From Alteromonas australica (lineage in GTDB: Bacteria > Pseudomonadota > Gammaproteobacteria > Enterobacterales > Alteromonadaceae): a stretch of DNA of 64,000 bases. The DNA is taken from assembly GCF_000730385.1 (NCBI RefSeq), contig NZ_CP008849.1, forward strand, positions 1,178,001 to 1,242,000. Reading direction: 5' to 3'. The notes under the pieces were generated by a model. That model saw only the letters and a list, made by a program, of their open reading frames with translations. It ran no database searches and was not told the origin of the DNA. Made by a program: the position numbers and the translations under genes. Shown in pieces: positions 1 through 9,029 of this stretch (position 1 is its first letter; every line of letters starts with the position of its first letter).

Positions 1-560
1 AGTTCCCAGAGAAAGTGCGTCTTGATTTATTAATGCGTATTGCCAACCTTGAAGAAGTTCAGCCAGCTGCACTGCAAGAATTGAACGAAATTATGGAGAA
101 ACAGTTTGCAGGTCAAGCGGGTACGCAAGCGGCCAAAATGGGCGGCTTGAAGTCTGCAGCCAATATCATGAACTACCTCGATACGGCTATTGAGGGGCAG
201 TTAATGGATGCGATCAGAGAGCAAGACGAAGAGATGAGTCAGCAAATTCAAGACCTCATGTTTGTCTTTGATAACCTGATTGATGTTGATGACAAAGGTA
301 TTCAAGCTATCCTTCGAGAAGTTCAGCAAGATGCGCTACTTAAATCGATAAAAGGTGCTGATGAAGAGCTGAAGAATAAGATCATGAAAAATATGTCTAA
401 ACGCGCGGCAGAAATGCTTAACGATGATCTTGAGGCCTTGGGGCCAGTGCGTATTTCTGAAGTGGAAACTGCACAAAAAGAAATTCTATCGGTGGCACGT
501 AGACTGTCTGATTCTGGCGAAATTATGCTAGGTGGCGGCGGTGGTGAAGAATTCTTGTAA
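1..560 (+). CDS. fliG: Flagellar motor switch protein FliG, C-terminal part
   Basis: This is the 3' part of fliG; the reading frame enters from the left edge (codons in phase with base 3) and 185 codons remain, roughly the C-terminal half of a FliG of about 330-350 residues. The visible part includes the middle-domain segment FPEKVRLDLLMRIANLEEVQ and the C-terminal torque domain, whose charged helix (DDLEALGPVRISEVETAQKE) contacts the MotA/MotB-type stator. FliG forms the upper C-ring and couples stator force to rotor rotation and switching. A GTG at 15 is an internal valine, not a start. fliH follows 45 bases later in the same direction. Confidence 0.95.
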   Translation, partial: FPEKVRLDLLMRIANLEEVQPAALQELNEIMEKQFAGQAGTQAAKMGGLKSAANIMNYLDTAIEGQLMDAIREQDEEMSQQIQDLMFVFDNLIDVDDKGIQAILREVQQDALLKSIKGADEELKNKIMKNMSKRAAEMLNDDLEALGPVRISEVETAQKEILSVARRLSDSGEIMLGGGGGEEFL

Positions 561-605
561 TACTCCCCAGTTTACGCCAATGAAGCAAACAATTTAGGTA
601 GTCAA

Positions 606-1388
606 ATGTCATCAAATAAAGGCTTTAGCGACGAGGAACTTCACGAAGCAAAGGCATGGGATTTGCCTTTTGTGGAGGATGCGCGACAGCAGCAAGACGA
701 CGGAAAAACCAACGCCCTTAACTTTCGTTCCGATTGGAAGTACGAACCCCCGGAAGAGGAAGAAGAGATTCTCCCTCCTACCGCCGATGAGATTGAGGCT
801 ATTCGCCAAGCCGCTTACGATGAAGGTTATGCAGAAGGCAAAGCCACAGGGTTTGAAGAAGGAAAGCAAGAAGGCCTTGAACAAGGCTTATCAGAAGGGC
901 GTGAAACCGGTCACGCAGAAGGCCTTGAACAAGGCTTAGATGAGGGGCGTAGCCAAGCGCTAGCGCAAGCCGAGGTATGGCAACAGCTGGCTGAAAAGTT
1001 ACATCAACCTTTGTCACAAGCGAATGATGAAACCCGCGACCAATTGGTTAAACTTGCCGTTTCGCTCGCCCGAGCTGTGTTGAAGGTAGAGGTGAGTACA
1101 AATGAGCAAGTTATTCTTCAGGCGCTGTCTGAAGGCATGAAGGCCTTACCTATCAATCAAACACGCTATCAATTGCATATGCATCCTGACGATATTGAGC
1201 TTGTTAAAGTCCATTTTGGTGATGAAACCATTGAGGATAAGGGGTGGCAGTTTTTTGAAGCGCCAGCAATGGAGCGTGGAGGCTGTGATATTACCTCTGA
1301 ACATAATGCGGTTGATGTGTCTATCGAACGCCGCTGTCGTGATGTCATCGACAAATTCTTACTTAACCAAGGTTTATCTGATGACTAG
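606..1388 (+). CDS. fliH: Flagellar assembly protein FliH
   Basis: FliH is the peripheral-stalk-like regulator of the FliI export ATPase at the cytoplasmic face of the flagellar export gate. The 260-residue product has an acidic N-terminus, then a Gly-rich helical stretch (about residues 75-115, pattern [18 protein letters not shown]) with the GxxxG spacing typical of FliH. The C-terminal domain (about 130-255) resembles the V/F-type ATPase E subunit and binds FliI. The ATG at 606 fits the family length. The last codons overlap the fliI start, indicating translational coupling. The Gly-rich segment contains a 21-bp direct repeat at DNA level (see the repeat entry). Confidence 0.93.
   Translation: MSSNKGFSDEELHEAKAWDLPFVEDARQQQDDGKTNALNFRSDWKYEPPEEEEEILPPTADEIEAIRQAAYDEGYAEGKATGFEEGKQEGLEQGLSEGRETGHAEGLEQGLDEGRSQALAQAEVWQQLAEKLHQPLSQANDETRDQLVKLAVSLARAVLKVEVSTNEQVILQALSEGMKALPINQTRYQLHMHPDDIELVKVHFGDETIEDKGWQFFEAPAMERGGCDITSEHNAVDVSIERRCRDVIDKFLLNQGLSDD
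870..938 (+). repeat. 21-bp direct repeat inside fliH
   Basis: The 21-mer GAAGGCCTTGAACAAGGCTT+A occurs at 870-890 and again at 918-938, 48 bp (16 codons) apart and in frame, encoding EGLEQGL twice. Each copy contains the small inverted repeat CCTTG-AA-CAAGG. It lies in the GxxxG helix region, so a recent in-frame duplication within this helix is the simplest reading. Confidence 0.8.
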
Positions 1389-2715
1389 CCCTTGGCATTC
1401 ACACTTTGAGTCACTCGCAAAACAAGTGACTTCTCCCCCCGTTGTGGCTGCAGGTAAACTCGTAAGAGGCATAGGCTTAACTCTGGAAGCCATTGGTTGC
1501 CAACTGCCCGTTGGAAGCCAATGTTTAGTTCAAACCGTTGAAGGTGAAATTGAAGCTGAAGTTGTTGGGTTTGGGGATGACATTACTTACCTGATGCCAA
1601 CAGAAGCCGTGCGTGGCATCGTGCCAGGTAGCCGTGTTATGCCGCTCAACAGGCAAAGCGGATTGCCGGTTGGAATGGAATTACTGGGGAGAGTGGTAGA
1701 CGGAAACGGGCAACCTTTAGATGGCTTAGGAGAAATTCAGGCTGAAACACGGGCGCCTACGACTCGAGCGCCGATGAATCCGTTGATTCGACGGCCTATT
1801 ACCCAGCCCATGGATGTGGGCGTGCGTGCCATCAATGCATTAAATACGGTGGGTGTTGGACAGCGAATGGGCTTGTTTGCAGGCAGTGGTGTGGGAAAAA
1901 GTGTGTTACTTGGCATGATGACCCGTGGTTGTGAAGCCGATGTGGTTGTGGTGGGTTTAGTCGGGGAACGGGGCCGTGAAGTTAAAGAGTTTATTCACGA
2001 CATTCTGACAGAAGAAGAGCGTGCTCGGGCTGTGGTTGTCGCCGCTCCAGCGGACACTTCTCCGCTGATGCGCTTAAAAGGTTGTGAAACTGCAGTCACT
2101 ATTGCCGAATATTTTCGGGATAAAGGCATGAAGGTACTGTTGCTTATCGATTCACTCACACGTTACGCCATGGCACAACGTGAAATTGCGTTAGCAGTAG
2201 GTGAGCCTCCTGCGACCAAAGGCTACCCACCTTCGGTATTTGCACGCTTGCCGGCACTGGTAGAACGTGCCGGCAATGGTAGCGAGAAACAAGGCTCTAT
2301 TACGGCATTTTATACTGTGTTGACTGAAGGGGATGACCTACAAGATCCTATCGCAGATGCTGCACGGGCTATTTTAGATGGCCATGTGGTTCTATCCAGA
2401 ACCCTGGCTGACAGCGGCCATTACCCCGCTATCGATATTGAAGCGTCTATTAGCCGCGTAATGCCTATGGTGACCAGTGACGAACACCAAATGATGGCGC
2501 GCCGCATTCGTCAGGTATATTCTAATTTTAAGCAGAACCAAGATTTGATCTCCATCGGTGCTTATGCGAAGGGGTCAGACCCTCGTATAGACCTCGCCAT
2601 TCGTGCAGAACCCGCCATCAACGCCTTTTTGCAGCAAGGAATGAAAAATATTTTACCCTACGACGAATGCTTAGAAGGCATGAGTGCGCTAGCGAAAGGT
2701 TTGGGTAAGGGGTAG
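1381..2715 (+). CDS. fliI: Flagellum-specific export ATPase FliI
   Basis: FliI is the hexameric ATPase that energises unfolding and delivery of flagellar export substrates. The 444-residue product shows the Walker A loop GSGVGKS (about residues 173-179), the Walker B strand ([11 protein letters not shown]) and the F1-beta-like segment [19 protein letters not shown] chose the ATG at 1381, which overlaps the end of fliH (ATGACTAG); the open frame extends upstream to 1195, but that part only overlaps fliH in another frame. fliJ starts eight bases after the stop, consistent with a fliGHIJ transcription unit. Confidence 0.96.
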   Translation: MTSPWHSHFESLAKQVTSPPVVAAGKLVRGIGLTLEAIGCQLPVGSQCLVQTVEGEIEAEVVGFGDDITYLMPTEAVRGIVPGSRVMPLNRQSGLPVGMELLGRVVDGNGQPLDGLGEIQAETRAPTTRAPMNPLIRRPITQPMDVGVRAINALNTVGVGQRMGLFAGSGVGKSVLLGMMTRGCEADVVVVGLVGERGREVKEFIHDILTEEERARAVVVAAPADTSPLMRLKGCETAVTIAEYFRDKGMKVLLLIDSLTRYAMAQREIALAVGEPPATKGYPPSVFARLPALVERAGNGSEKQGSITAFYTVLTEGDDLQDPIADAARAILDGHVVLSRTLADSGHYPAIDIEASISRVMPMVTSDEHQMMARRIRQVYSNFKQNQDLISIGAYAKGSDPRIDLAIRAEPAINAFLQQGMKNILPYDECLEGMSALAKGLGKG

Positions 2716-2722
2716 GTGATCC

Positions 2723-3169
2723 ATGTCTAAGCAGTTAGAGCGAGTGGCTGAATTTGAGCGAGAGAAAGAGCAGCAGGCCGCGCAATTGTTTCAACAGGCA
2801 CAATTGAATGTTAATCAGCAAAAGCAAAAACTCACAAGTTTAGAGCAATACCGGTTCGACTATATTAGAAATATCCAGCAAACAGGGCAAGGCGGCGTGA
2901 CGGCTCAGCATTATCAGCAGCACCTCTCTTTTGTAGGAAAATTAGACAAAGCCTGTGAGCAGCAAATGAACGTGATTGCGCAGGCGAATTTAGCCGCAGA
3001 TCAACGCAAGCAAGTGTGGCTGAAACAACAACAAAAAGTAAAAGCGGTAACCCTTTTGCTTGAAAAGCAGCAACGGGCTAAACAACAGAAAGAGGCCAAA
3101 GCCGAACAAGCCATGATGGATGAGTTTGCCACTCAGCGATTTTTTCGCGCCAAAAAACAAGGCTTCTAA
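2723..3169 (+). CDS. fliJ: Flagellar export chaperone FliJ
   Basis: FliJ is a small coiled-coil protein that resembles the gamma subunit of F1-ATPase; it links the FliI ring to FlhA and helps recycle export chaperones. The 148-residue product is almost entirely charged and Gln-rich helix (EFEREKEQQAAQLFQQAQ near the start, LEKQQRAKQQKEAKAEQAM near the end), which fits the family in length and composition. Sequence conservation in FliJ is low, so the call leans on position directly after fliI. No clear terminator follows; a sigma-54 promoter for fliK lies in the 257-base gap downstream. Confidence 0.9.
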   Translation: MSKQLERVAEFEREKEQQAAQLFQQAQLNVNQQKQKLTSLEQYRFDYIRNIQQTGQGGVTAQHYQQHLSFVGKLDKACEQQMNVIAQANLAADQRKQVWLKQQQKVKAVTLLLEKQQRAKQQKEAKAEQAMMDEFATQRFFRAKKQGF

Positions 3170-3218
3170 CGCTCAGTATTCCGTTGAATTCTTACTTTCT
3201 TTAACGACTTCCGCTACC

Positions 3219-3235
3219 TTGGAACACCCTTTGCA
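3219..3235 (+). promoter_or_regulatory. Sigma-54 promoter upstream of fliK
   Basis: The sequence TTGGAACACCCTTTGCA has the -24 GG (3221-3222) and -12 GC (3233-3234) separated by exactly 10 bases, close to the consensus TGGCACG-N4-TTGCW. It lies in the 257-base gap between fliJ and fliK, predicting a start near 3246 and a leader of about 180 bases before fliK. Sigma-54 control of middle and late genes is usual for polar flagella. The activator (FlrC/FleR type) is outside the window. Confidence 0.7.
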
Positions 3236-3426
3236 ATAACCCTATATTAGTTAATGTCACCGATTGCATAGGTGATAATTATTCACCTTGTTACGCTATT
3301 CGCTTGCTCAGGAAGGACACAATTTAAAATTTCTATGTTGCTGATTTTATAGAAATTGTAGAAGCTTGTAATCGTGTGAGAAGGCATAGCCATTGGCATG
3401 CAATGCCAGCGTAGGATGTAAATATT

Positions 3427-5667
3427 ATGATGCAACAAGTTGCCGCACAAAATACAGACTCTGCCGCTTTACCTTTTGCCACTAGTAAACCGGCAAAAGC
3501 CGTAGAGGCAGGTATTAGCGCTGAGTCGCGCTCGCAAAATAACCAGGCGTTCCAACAAGCTTTTGATGATGCTCGCCTCAAACGAGAAGACTTGGCACAG
3601 GAAAAAAAGCTAGCGCGAAGAGACAGCCTTGAGCAAGAACAAAACCTTGAGCGAGAAGAGAGCCTTCAGCGACAAGAAAGCCTTCAGCGAGAAGAAAACC
3701 TTCAGCGAAAAGAAAATCGCGAGCTTCAAGCGTCAACGAAAAACAATGCAGAAAACGCCAGCAAATCAAGTGCGAAACCCGAGCAAGACAAAGCTGCTAG
3801 TCATCAAGTTTCCGACGACGAAACAAAAGGCGCTCAGCAAGCAGCACTCGATGACCAAGATAACCTAGCGCAAAGCGAAAAGAGTGATGCTGCAAACCAG
3901 CCGCTTATTGACAGCACAGATGAGAGCTCTTTAATCGGCGAATTAGACAATAGCGATGTGACTCAAGACGCTAGCGAAGACTCACTTTTTTCGGGTGAAA
4001 GCGAACTCTCACCCGAAAAACCTACACCCGACGCATTGAAAGAACGGCTTCATGCACTATTAAATGGTGAAAAGCAGGAAGACACTTTCATTCGCGCAGA
4101 CTTACCTGTTAAAAGTCACCTCGTCACTGATGACGAGGTGAATACCGAAAACGAGAATGCAACCCGCTGGATTGACTACGTAGACGCAGTATTAGCGGCT
4201 AAAGGCGAAGGTAAATCGGCAAACGCAGAAACAGGCGAAACTAACCCCCAGGTTGCTACTTTCGACGAGCTCCTTAACGAAGACGGCGCGATGGCAGATA
4301 ACGCCTATCTCGCAGAAATGCTAGAGGCCTTGAACGCTGAAGCCTCCGCCTCGATGGCCGACGGCGATAAGCCTCATCTTTTAGGGGAAGAGGTGCTATC
4401 GATTACTCAGCAATTAATGGGTGAATTAACGCAAGACAATGATGAGGTTTCCGATGAGGCGCTTGCCACTTTAAAAGCTTTAACCGCGGTCATTCAAGAC
4501 ACGTCTAGTGAAAATGCCACGTGGAATACGGAACTGGACGCCTTACTTGCTCAGTTTTCCAGCGTATCAACGGATTTGAATGGCGACCCCGCTTTAACCG
4601 ATGCCGAAACCCTTTCGTTGGCGTCGTTGTCTGAAGACGAAGTGTTAGTCCTTAGTTTGATGAAAGATGCCTTAGCCCAACTTCAACAGACCGATGGCGT
4701 AAAAATACCAGAATCGGCAACGGCGGATCCTAAGGCAATGGGGTCTGAGAACGAAGTGCTAACGCCAAATTTAGCGGAGTTAGAAGGAACGTGGGCCGAT
4801 GAACTAACAAATATGCTCGCAAGCATGTCACCAGAAAGTGCGCAGAAAGCCACGGAAGCTATTGCGCAACGCTTGGCAGCCAGTGTACCTTCCGCCACTC
4901 AAGCGCAACAAGAAGCGATTAAAACCAGTATTGCAGCTGGTATTAATGAGTACCAACAACAAATCGCTCAGGGCAGAGAGCCAGGTATCGACTTGCAATC
5001 AATTATAGATGGTGCCGCTAACGAAGCGGGGCTCTCCAGTGCTCAAATGCAGCAGCTAAACGCACAAACAGAGGCGCAAGTTGGGCAGTTTATGCAACTG
5101 GTTAATCAAACCCAAGGCGCAGCGCATCAAGCTTTACAAAGCCAAATGATGAATGTTGACACCCAGTTGGTGGAAAATGGTCAGCTTAAAAGTGAAGCGT
5201 CAAAACAACAGCAACAATTTGAAGGGTTTGATAAGGCCGTAAACATTCACAAGCCGGAAGGGCAGCAGCAACTTAACGAAAAAATTCGTTGGATGGTTAA
5301 TGCCAGAAATACCATGGCCGAAATTCGTCTTGACCCCCCAGAACTCGGTAGTATGCAAGTAAGGGTGAATGTTAGCGGAGACGCGGCAAGCGTAAGTTTT
5401 GTGGTTCAATCCCAGCAGGCAAAAGACGCGCTTGCTGATGCCATGCCACGATTAAAAGAAATGTTAGCAGAGCAAGGGCTTGAGTTGGGCGATGCCGAGG
5501 TGCGAAAAGATAATTCGTCGCAATCTGGAGAGTCTGGCCAGCAACTTGCAGGTTCAGGCAATGGTCAGCAAAATGGCGATGAAATGTCGGATGGCGCAGA
5601 TGACACTCACGTGGTGGAGCAAGCGGTGACCCGGCAAGCAAAAGGTGGAATTGATTACTATGCTTAG
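3427..5667 (+). CDS. fliK: Flagellar hook-length control protein FliK
   Basis: FliK is the secreted molecular ruler that sets hook length and switches export specificity through FlhB. The product is long (746 residues) and its first ~480 residues are low-complexity, acidic and Gln-rich, as expected for a rapidly evolving ruler. The conserved hook-length domain is at about 620-705 and includes the typical core MAEIRLDPPELGSMQVRV. A five-unit hexapeptide repeat sits at residues 67-96 (see repeat entry). The ATG at 3427 has AGGATG upstream. The gene has its own probable sigma-54 promoter, setting it apart from fliGHIJ. Confidence 0.92.
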   Translation: MMQQVAAQNTDSAALPFATSKPAKAVEAGISAESRSQNNQAFQQAFDDARLKREDLAQEKKLARRDSLEQEQNLEREESLQRQESLQREENLQRKENRELQASTKNNAENASKSSAKPEQDKAASHQVSDDETKGAQQAALDDQDNLAQSEKSDAANQPLIDSTDESSLIGELDNSDVTQDASEDSLFSGESELSPEKPTPDALKERLHALLNGEKQEDTFIRADLPVKSHLVTDDEVNTENENATRWIDYVDAVLAAKGEGKSANAETGETNPQVATFDELLNEDGAMADNAYLAEMLEALNAEASASMADGDKPHLLGEEVLSITQQLMGELTQDNDEVSDEALATLKALTAVIQDTSSENATWNTELDALLAQFSSVSTDLNGDPALTDAETLSLASLSEDEVLVLSLMKDALAQLQQTDGVKIPESATADPKAMGSENEVLTPNLAELEGTWADELTNMLASMSPESAQKATEAIAQRLAASVPSATQAQQEAIKTSIAAGINEYQQQIAQGREPGIDLQSIIDGAANEAGLSSAQMQQLNAQTEAQVGQFMQLVNQTQGAAHQALQSQMMNVDTQLVENGQLKSEASKQQQQFEGFDKAVNIHKPEGQQQLNEKIRWMVNARNTMAEIRLDPPELGSMQVRVNVSGDAASVSFVVQSQQAKDALADAMPRLKEMLAEQGLELGDAEVRKDNSSQSGESGQQLAGSGNGQQNGDEMSDGADDTHVVEQAVTRQAKGGIDYYA
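3625..3714 (+). repeat. 18-bp tandem repeat (five units) in fliK
   Basis: Five consecutive 18-bp units encode SLEQEQ, NLEREE, SLQRQE, SLQREE and NLQRKE. The units differ mainly by single base changes, with CTTCAGCGA-type cores in the last three. The repeated peptide is highly charged and predicted helical. It falls in the N-terminal ruler region of FliK, where length variation would be expected to change the span of the ruler. Confidence 0.9.
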
Positions 5668-5791
5668 TGTTTATAACCCGCTAATTAACGGGGAAATGCA
5701 TTAAGTCCGAGAAATATACTACGAATTGGCATTGCCATTTCCGGGTGAAACTTGATAATACAAAGCCTCTTGCATTTATGACGGATTAGAC

Positions 5792-6331
5792 ATGGCTGAA
5801 GAAGAACTACAAATAGAAGAAGGTGGCAAAAAGAAAGGCAAAATGATGTTAATCATTATTGTTGCAGTTGTGCTACTTGGTGGTGGAGCGGCGGCGTACT
5901 TTCTTCTATTTTCAGGCAGTGATGAACCTGCTGCGGAGCAATTAGCTGAAGCCGATGCCCAAGCCGCACAAGCGGCTGGCGAAGCAGCGCCTTCAACGAA
6001 GGCTGAAGTGGGCACGGCATTGTATGTTGCTATGCCTCGTCCTTTCGTGTTTAACGTGCCCGGCTCAGGTCGAGATAGGTTGGTGCAAATTAAAGTGCAG
6101 TTATTAGTGCGTGGTAGCGACAACGAAGAGTTGGCAAAAACCCATATACCACTCATTGAGGGCACCTTGTTGCAAGTGTTTAGTTCGGCTAATGCAGACG
6201 ACCTTGTGACGGAAGCGGGTAAAATTGAACTGCGTGAACAAGCTGTTAATGAGGTACAGAAAGTCCTCAAAGATATTGCAGGGCATGACGTTGTAGAACG
6301 TGTCTTGTTTACTGGCTTTGTCATGCAATAA
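5792..6331 (+). CDS. fliL: Flagellar basal body-associated protein FliL
   Basis: FliL is a single-pass inner membrane protein that surrounds the stator and supports torque under load. The 179-residue product has a short acidic and Lys-rich cytoplasmic N-terminus, one membrane helix at about 18-40 (MMLIIIVAVVLLGGGAAAYF) and a periplasmic domain ending in the typical basal-body segment (EVQKVLKDIAGHDVVERVLF). It begins 124 bases after fliK and runs into fliM 13 bases later, heading the fliLMNOPQR-flhB run. I found no good sigma-54 match directly before it. Confidence 0.93.
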   Translation: MAEEELQIEEGGKKKGKMMLIIIVAVVLLGGGAAAYFLLFSGSDEPAAEQLAEADAQAAQAAGEAAPSTKAEVGTALYVAMPRPFVFNVPGSGRDRLVQIKVQLLVRGSDNEELAKTHIPLIEGTLLQVFSSANADDLVTEAGKIELREQAVNEVQKVLKDIAGHDVVERVLFTGFVMQ

Positions 6332-6344
6332 CAGGTAGAAGACG

Positions 6345-7403
6345 GTGAGTGATTTATTATCTCAAGATGAAATCGATGCCCTATTACATGGGGTAGATGA
6401 TGTAGAGGAAGATGAGGTAGGCGGTACAGACGCCGACGCCTCTACCCTCGAATATGACTTCTCCTCACAGGATAGGATTGTCCGTGGGCGAATGCCTACG
6501 CTTGAGATTGTAAATGAGCGCTTTGCCCGGCATATGCGGGTGAGCTTGTTTAACATGATGCGCCGCTCCGCAGAAGTGTCGATTAACGGCATTCAAATGA
6601 TAAAGTTTGGTGAGTATATACATACCTTGTTTGTACCCACCAGTTTAAACATGGTGCGTTTCCGCCCCCTGAAAGGGACCGGGCTTATCACCATGGAAGC
6701 CCGTTTAGTTTTCATTTTGGTTGATAACTTTTTTGGCGGGGATGGACGCTATCACGCCAAAATTGAGGGGCGAGAATTCACCCCTACAGAGCGCCGTATT
6801 ATTCAGATGCTGCTTAAAATCATCTTTGAAGATTACAAAGAAGCATGGGCGCCCGTTATGGATGTGTCGTTTGAATATCTCGACTCTGAAGTTAACCCTG
6901 CCATGGCAAATATTGTCAGCCCCACGGAAGTCGTGGTGATTAGCTCATTTCATATTGAGTTAGACGGCGGCGGGGGAGACTTTCATGTCTCTTTGCCTTA
7001 CTCCATGCTAGAGCCCATTCGAGAGCTTCTAGATGCAGGGGTACAAAGCGACAAAGAAGATACCGATTTACGTTGGAGCAAAGCGCTTCGCGATGAAATT
7101 ATGGACGTAAAAGTTGCACTTACCACACACATGCTAGATGTGGATGTGCCGTTACGGGATATTATGGAATTTAAACCGGGGGATATCATTCCGGTGGAAA
7201 TGCCAGAAACCATTACCGTGCTAATTGAAGACCTTCCTACTTTTAGAGCAAAGCTTGGGCGTTCACGTGACAGCTTGGCGTTGAAAATAGTGGAAAAAAT
7301 TGCGCGGCCGACTTCTGTGAAGTCTGAATTACAGTTATTAACCCGCGGCGGGCGTATTATCGATAATGACGCTGAGCTGCAAGTACTCGAAGAAGACCTT
7401 TAA
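6345..7403 (+). CDS. fliM: Flagellar motor switch protein FliM
   Basis: FliM is the C-ring protein that binds phosphorylated CheY and transmits the switch signal to FliG. The 352-residue product starts with the CheY-binding peptide SDLLSQDEIDALLHG (residues 2-16), followed by the middle CheC-like domain (with GGGD segments around 205-210) and a C-terminal SpoA domain that pairs with FliN. The start is a GTG at 6345, supported by the alignment of the conserved N-terminal peptide. It sits between fliL and fliN with short gaps. The N-terminal peptide resembles three repeats in CheA of this window. Confidence 0.96.
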   Translation: MSDLLSQDEIDALLHGVDDVEEDEVGGTDADASTLEYDFSSQDRIVRGRMPTLEIVNERFARHMRVSLFNMMRRSAEVSINGIQMIKFGEYIHTLFVPTSLNMVRFRPLKGTGLITMEARLVFILVDNFFGGDGRYHAKIEGREFTPTERRIIQMLLKIIFEDYKEAWAPVMDVSFEYLDSEVNPAMANIVSPTEVVVISSFHIELDGGGGDFHVSLPYSMLEPIRELLDAGVQSDKEDTDLRWSKALRDEIMDVKVALTTHMLDVDVPLRDIMEFKPGDIIPVEMPETITVLIEDLPTFRAKLGRSRDSLALKIVEKIARPTSVKSELQLLTRGGRIIDNDAELQVLEEDL

Positions 7404-7420
7404 GGTAAGGGGAGAGTCCC

Positions 7421-7822
7421 ATGAGTGAAGATGGTATGGACGATTGGGCTGCCGCTATGGCGGAGCAGGCTGAGTCTGAGGACGCAGAGCAGGAAAATGA
7501 TGATGTTCAAGTTGCTGAACTTGACGAACTCACTGATGATGCACCCATAACTCAGGAAGAAAAAAAGAAACTCGATACGATACTGGATATTCCGGTTACC
7601 ATATCGATGGAAGTCGGTCGTAGTCAAATAAGTATCCGAAATCTGCTACAGTTGAATCAGGGCTCTGTGGTGGAACTGGATCGTGTTGCCGGTGAACCAT
7701 TAGATGTATTGGTAAATGGCACGTTGATTGCTCATGGTGAAGTAGTAGTGGTCAACGATAAATTCGGTATTCGATTAACGGATGTTATTAGTCAAATTGA
7801 GAGAATTAAGAAGCTCAGATAA
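7421..7822 (+). CDS. fliN: Flagellar motor switch protein FliN
   Basis: FliN forms the base of the C-ring with FliM and docks the FliH-FliI complex. The 133-residue product has an acidic variable N-terminus (1-50) and a SpoA domain at about 55-130 with the conserved run VVELDRVAGEPLDVLVNGTL. ATG at 7421 has GGGGAG upstream. The codons for the NGTLIA stretch form a perfect sigma-54 consensus (separate entry). fliO begins at or just after the end of this gene. Confidence 0.95.
   Translation: MSEDGMDDWAAAMAEQAESEDAEQENDDVQVAELDELTDDAPITQEEKKKLDTILDIPVTISMEVGRSQISIRNLLQLNQGSVVELDRVAGEPLDVLVNGTLIAHGEVVVVNDKFGIRLTDVISQIERIKKLR
7717..7732 (+). promoter_or_regulatory. Candidate intragenic sigma-54 promoter in fliN
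   Basis: TGGCACGTTGATTGCT matches the sigma-54 consensus TGGCACG-N4-TTGCW at every specified position, with GG at 7718-7719 and GC at 7730-7731, 10 bases apart. It predicts a start near 7743, shortly before fliO, so it could drive fliOPQR-flhB separately. The same bases encode NGTLIA, which is well conserved in FliN, so coding constraint may explain the match. Confidence 0.4.
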
Positions 7823-8270
7823 AACTTCTTTTACATTAAGGGGTTGCGCTTTGCTGCCCCTTGTTTTTATTCAGTCAGTGGGTGCGCAAGAAACCCAATC
7901 AATCACAAATCCTACCTCGGTACTGTCAATTTTCCTCTCTTTATTAGTGGTTGTGGCGATGATATTCGCACTCGCTTACGTGGCGCGACGGTTTAATGTC
8001 GCCAGCATAGGTAACCAACATGTGAAGGTAGTGGCCAGTATGGTGGCGGGTGCGCGAGAAAAAATAATGGTGATTGAAGTAGGCGATGAGCAGCACCTGA
8101 TTGGGGTGACGAGTCATACGATTACGCATTTAAGTAAACTCGACACGCCGATACCTGCCAAAGACAATATAAAAGCAGATGGCGCCGCGCGATTTAAACA
8201 AAAACTCATTGCAGCAATGGCAGGAAAAATAAATCCTGAGATTAAAAAAGGAGATAACAGGGATGCGTAG
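7782..8270 (+). CDS. fliO: Flagellar biosynthesis protein FliO
   Basis: FliO is a small membrane protein that assists assembly of the FliP ring of the export gate. After a hydrophobic leader ([13 protein letters not shown]) the product has one membrane helix ([20 protein letters not shown]) and a cytoplasmic tail with the typical segment [26 protein letters not shown]. The start is uncertain. ATG at 7782 gives 162 residues and overlaps fliN by 41 bases. A TTG at 7851 gives 139 residues, has AAGGGG seven bases upstream and lies wholly after fliN. The end overlaps the fliP start. Identity is supported by its place between fliN and fliP. Confidence 0.88.
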   Translation: MLLVKLRELRSSDKTSFTLRGCALLPLVFIQSVGAQETQSITNPTSVLSIFLSLLVVVAMIFALAYVARRFNVASIGNQHVKVVASMVAGAREKIMVIEVGDEQHLIGVTSHTITHLSKLDTPIPAKDNIKADGAARFKQKLIAAMAGKINPEIKKGDNRDA

Positions 8271-9021
8271 GTTATTTGCTTTATGCTTCGCGTTAGTAGG
8301 TTTAGTGGCATGGAGTGAGCCCGCTTTTGCTCAGCAGGGGATATCCGCGGTAAAAGTGGTGACAAACGCGGATGGGTCTCAAGACTACACAATGACCCTA
8401 CAGGCATTATTCATCATGACGGCGCTGAGTTTAATTCCAGCCTTTATCATGATGATGACGTCGTTCACCCGCATTATTGTTGTGCTGTCTATATTGCGTC
8501 AAGCCATTGGGCTTCAACAATCACCTTCTAACCAAATACTTATCGGGGTGAGCCTTTTTTTGTCCATGTTTATTATGGCGCCGGTATTTGAGCAAGTGAA
8601 TGAAAGGGCCTTGCAGCCCTATCTCAACGAAGAACTCACTAGCCTAGATGCTCTTGAACAGGCCAAGGGCCCCATGCGCGCATTTATGCTTTCGCAGACT
8701 CGGGTGAAAGATTTGGAGACCTTCGTACGCATTGCTGGGGATGAAGGTAAATATGCCGATACCAATGAAGTCCCTATGACGATTCTGATCCCCGCATTCG
8801 TAACCAGTGAACTGAAAACTGCCTTTCAAATTGGCTTTATGTTGTTCATTCCCTTTTTGATCATCGATTTAGTCGTGGCGTCAATTCTTATGGCAATGGG
8901 GATGATGATGCTATCACCTATGATCGTTTCTTTACCATTTAAGCTTATGTTGTTCGTATTGGTCGACGGCTGGAACCTAATATTCGGAACCCTTGCCACG
9001 AGTTTTGGTATGGGTGTTTAG
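8263..9021 (+). CDS. fliP: Flagellar export gate protein FliP
   Basis: FliP builds the core ring of the export gate through which flagellar proteins cross the inner membrane. The 252-residue product begins with a cleavable signal peptide ([20 protein letters not shown]). It then has membrane helices with the family run [20 protein letters not shown] and the conserved C-terminal [16 protein letters not shown]. The ATG at 8263 overlaps the last codons of fliO. Length and motifs match the family; fliQ starts nine bases after the stop. Confidence 0.96.
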   Translation: MRRLFALCFALVGLVAWSEPAFAQQGISAVKVVTNADGSQDYTMTLQALFIMTALSLIPAFIMMMTSFTRIIVVLSILRQAIGLQQSPSNQILIGVSLFLSMFIMAPVFEQVNERALQPYLNEELTSLDALEQAKGPMRAFMLSQTRVKDLETFVRIAGDEGKYADTNEVPMTILIPAFVTSELKTAFQIGFMLFIPFLIIDLVVASILMAMGMMMLSPMIVSLPFKLMLFVLVDGWNLIFGTLATSFGMGV

Positions 9022-9029
9022 GAGGGCTT

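Noticed and set aside
1195..1380. Longer FliI start at 1195
   Set aside because: The extension overlaps fliH for almost 190 bases in another frame and has no FliI-like sequence; ATG at 1381 gives the normal length.
3625..3714. CRISPR-like array
   Set aside because: The 18-bp units are contiguous with no spacers, in frame inside fliK, and encode a peptide repeat.
5721..5740. Sigma-54 promoter before fliL (TTGGCATTGCCATTTCC)
   Set aside because: Ten bases after the GG there is TC rather than GC or GA, so the -12 element is missing.
5776..6324. Minus-strand reading frame of 182 codons opposite fliL
   Set aside because: fliL is clearly coding on the + strand; the opposite frame is Ser/Ala/Pro-rich low-complexity sequence typical of antisense frames.
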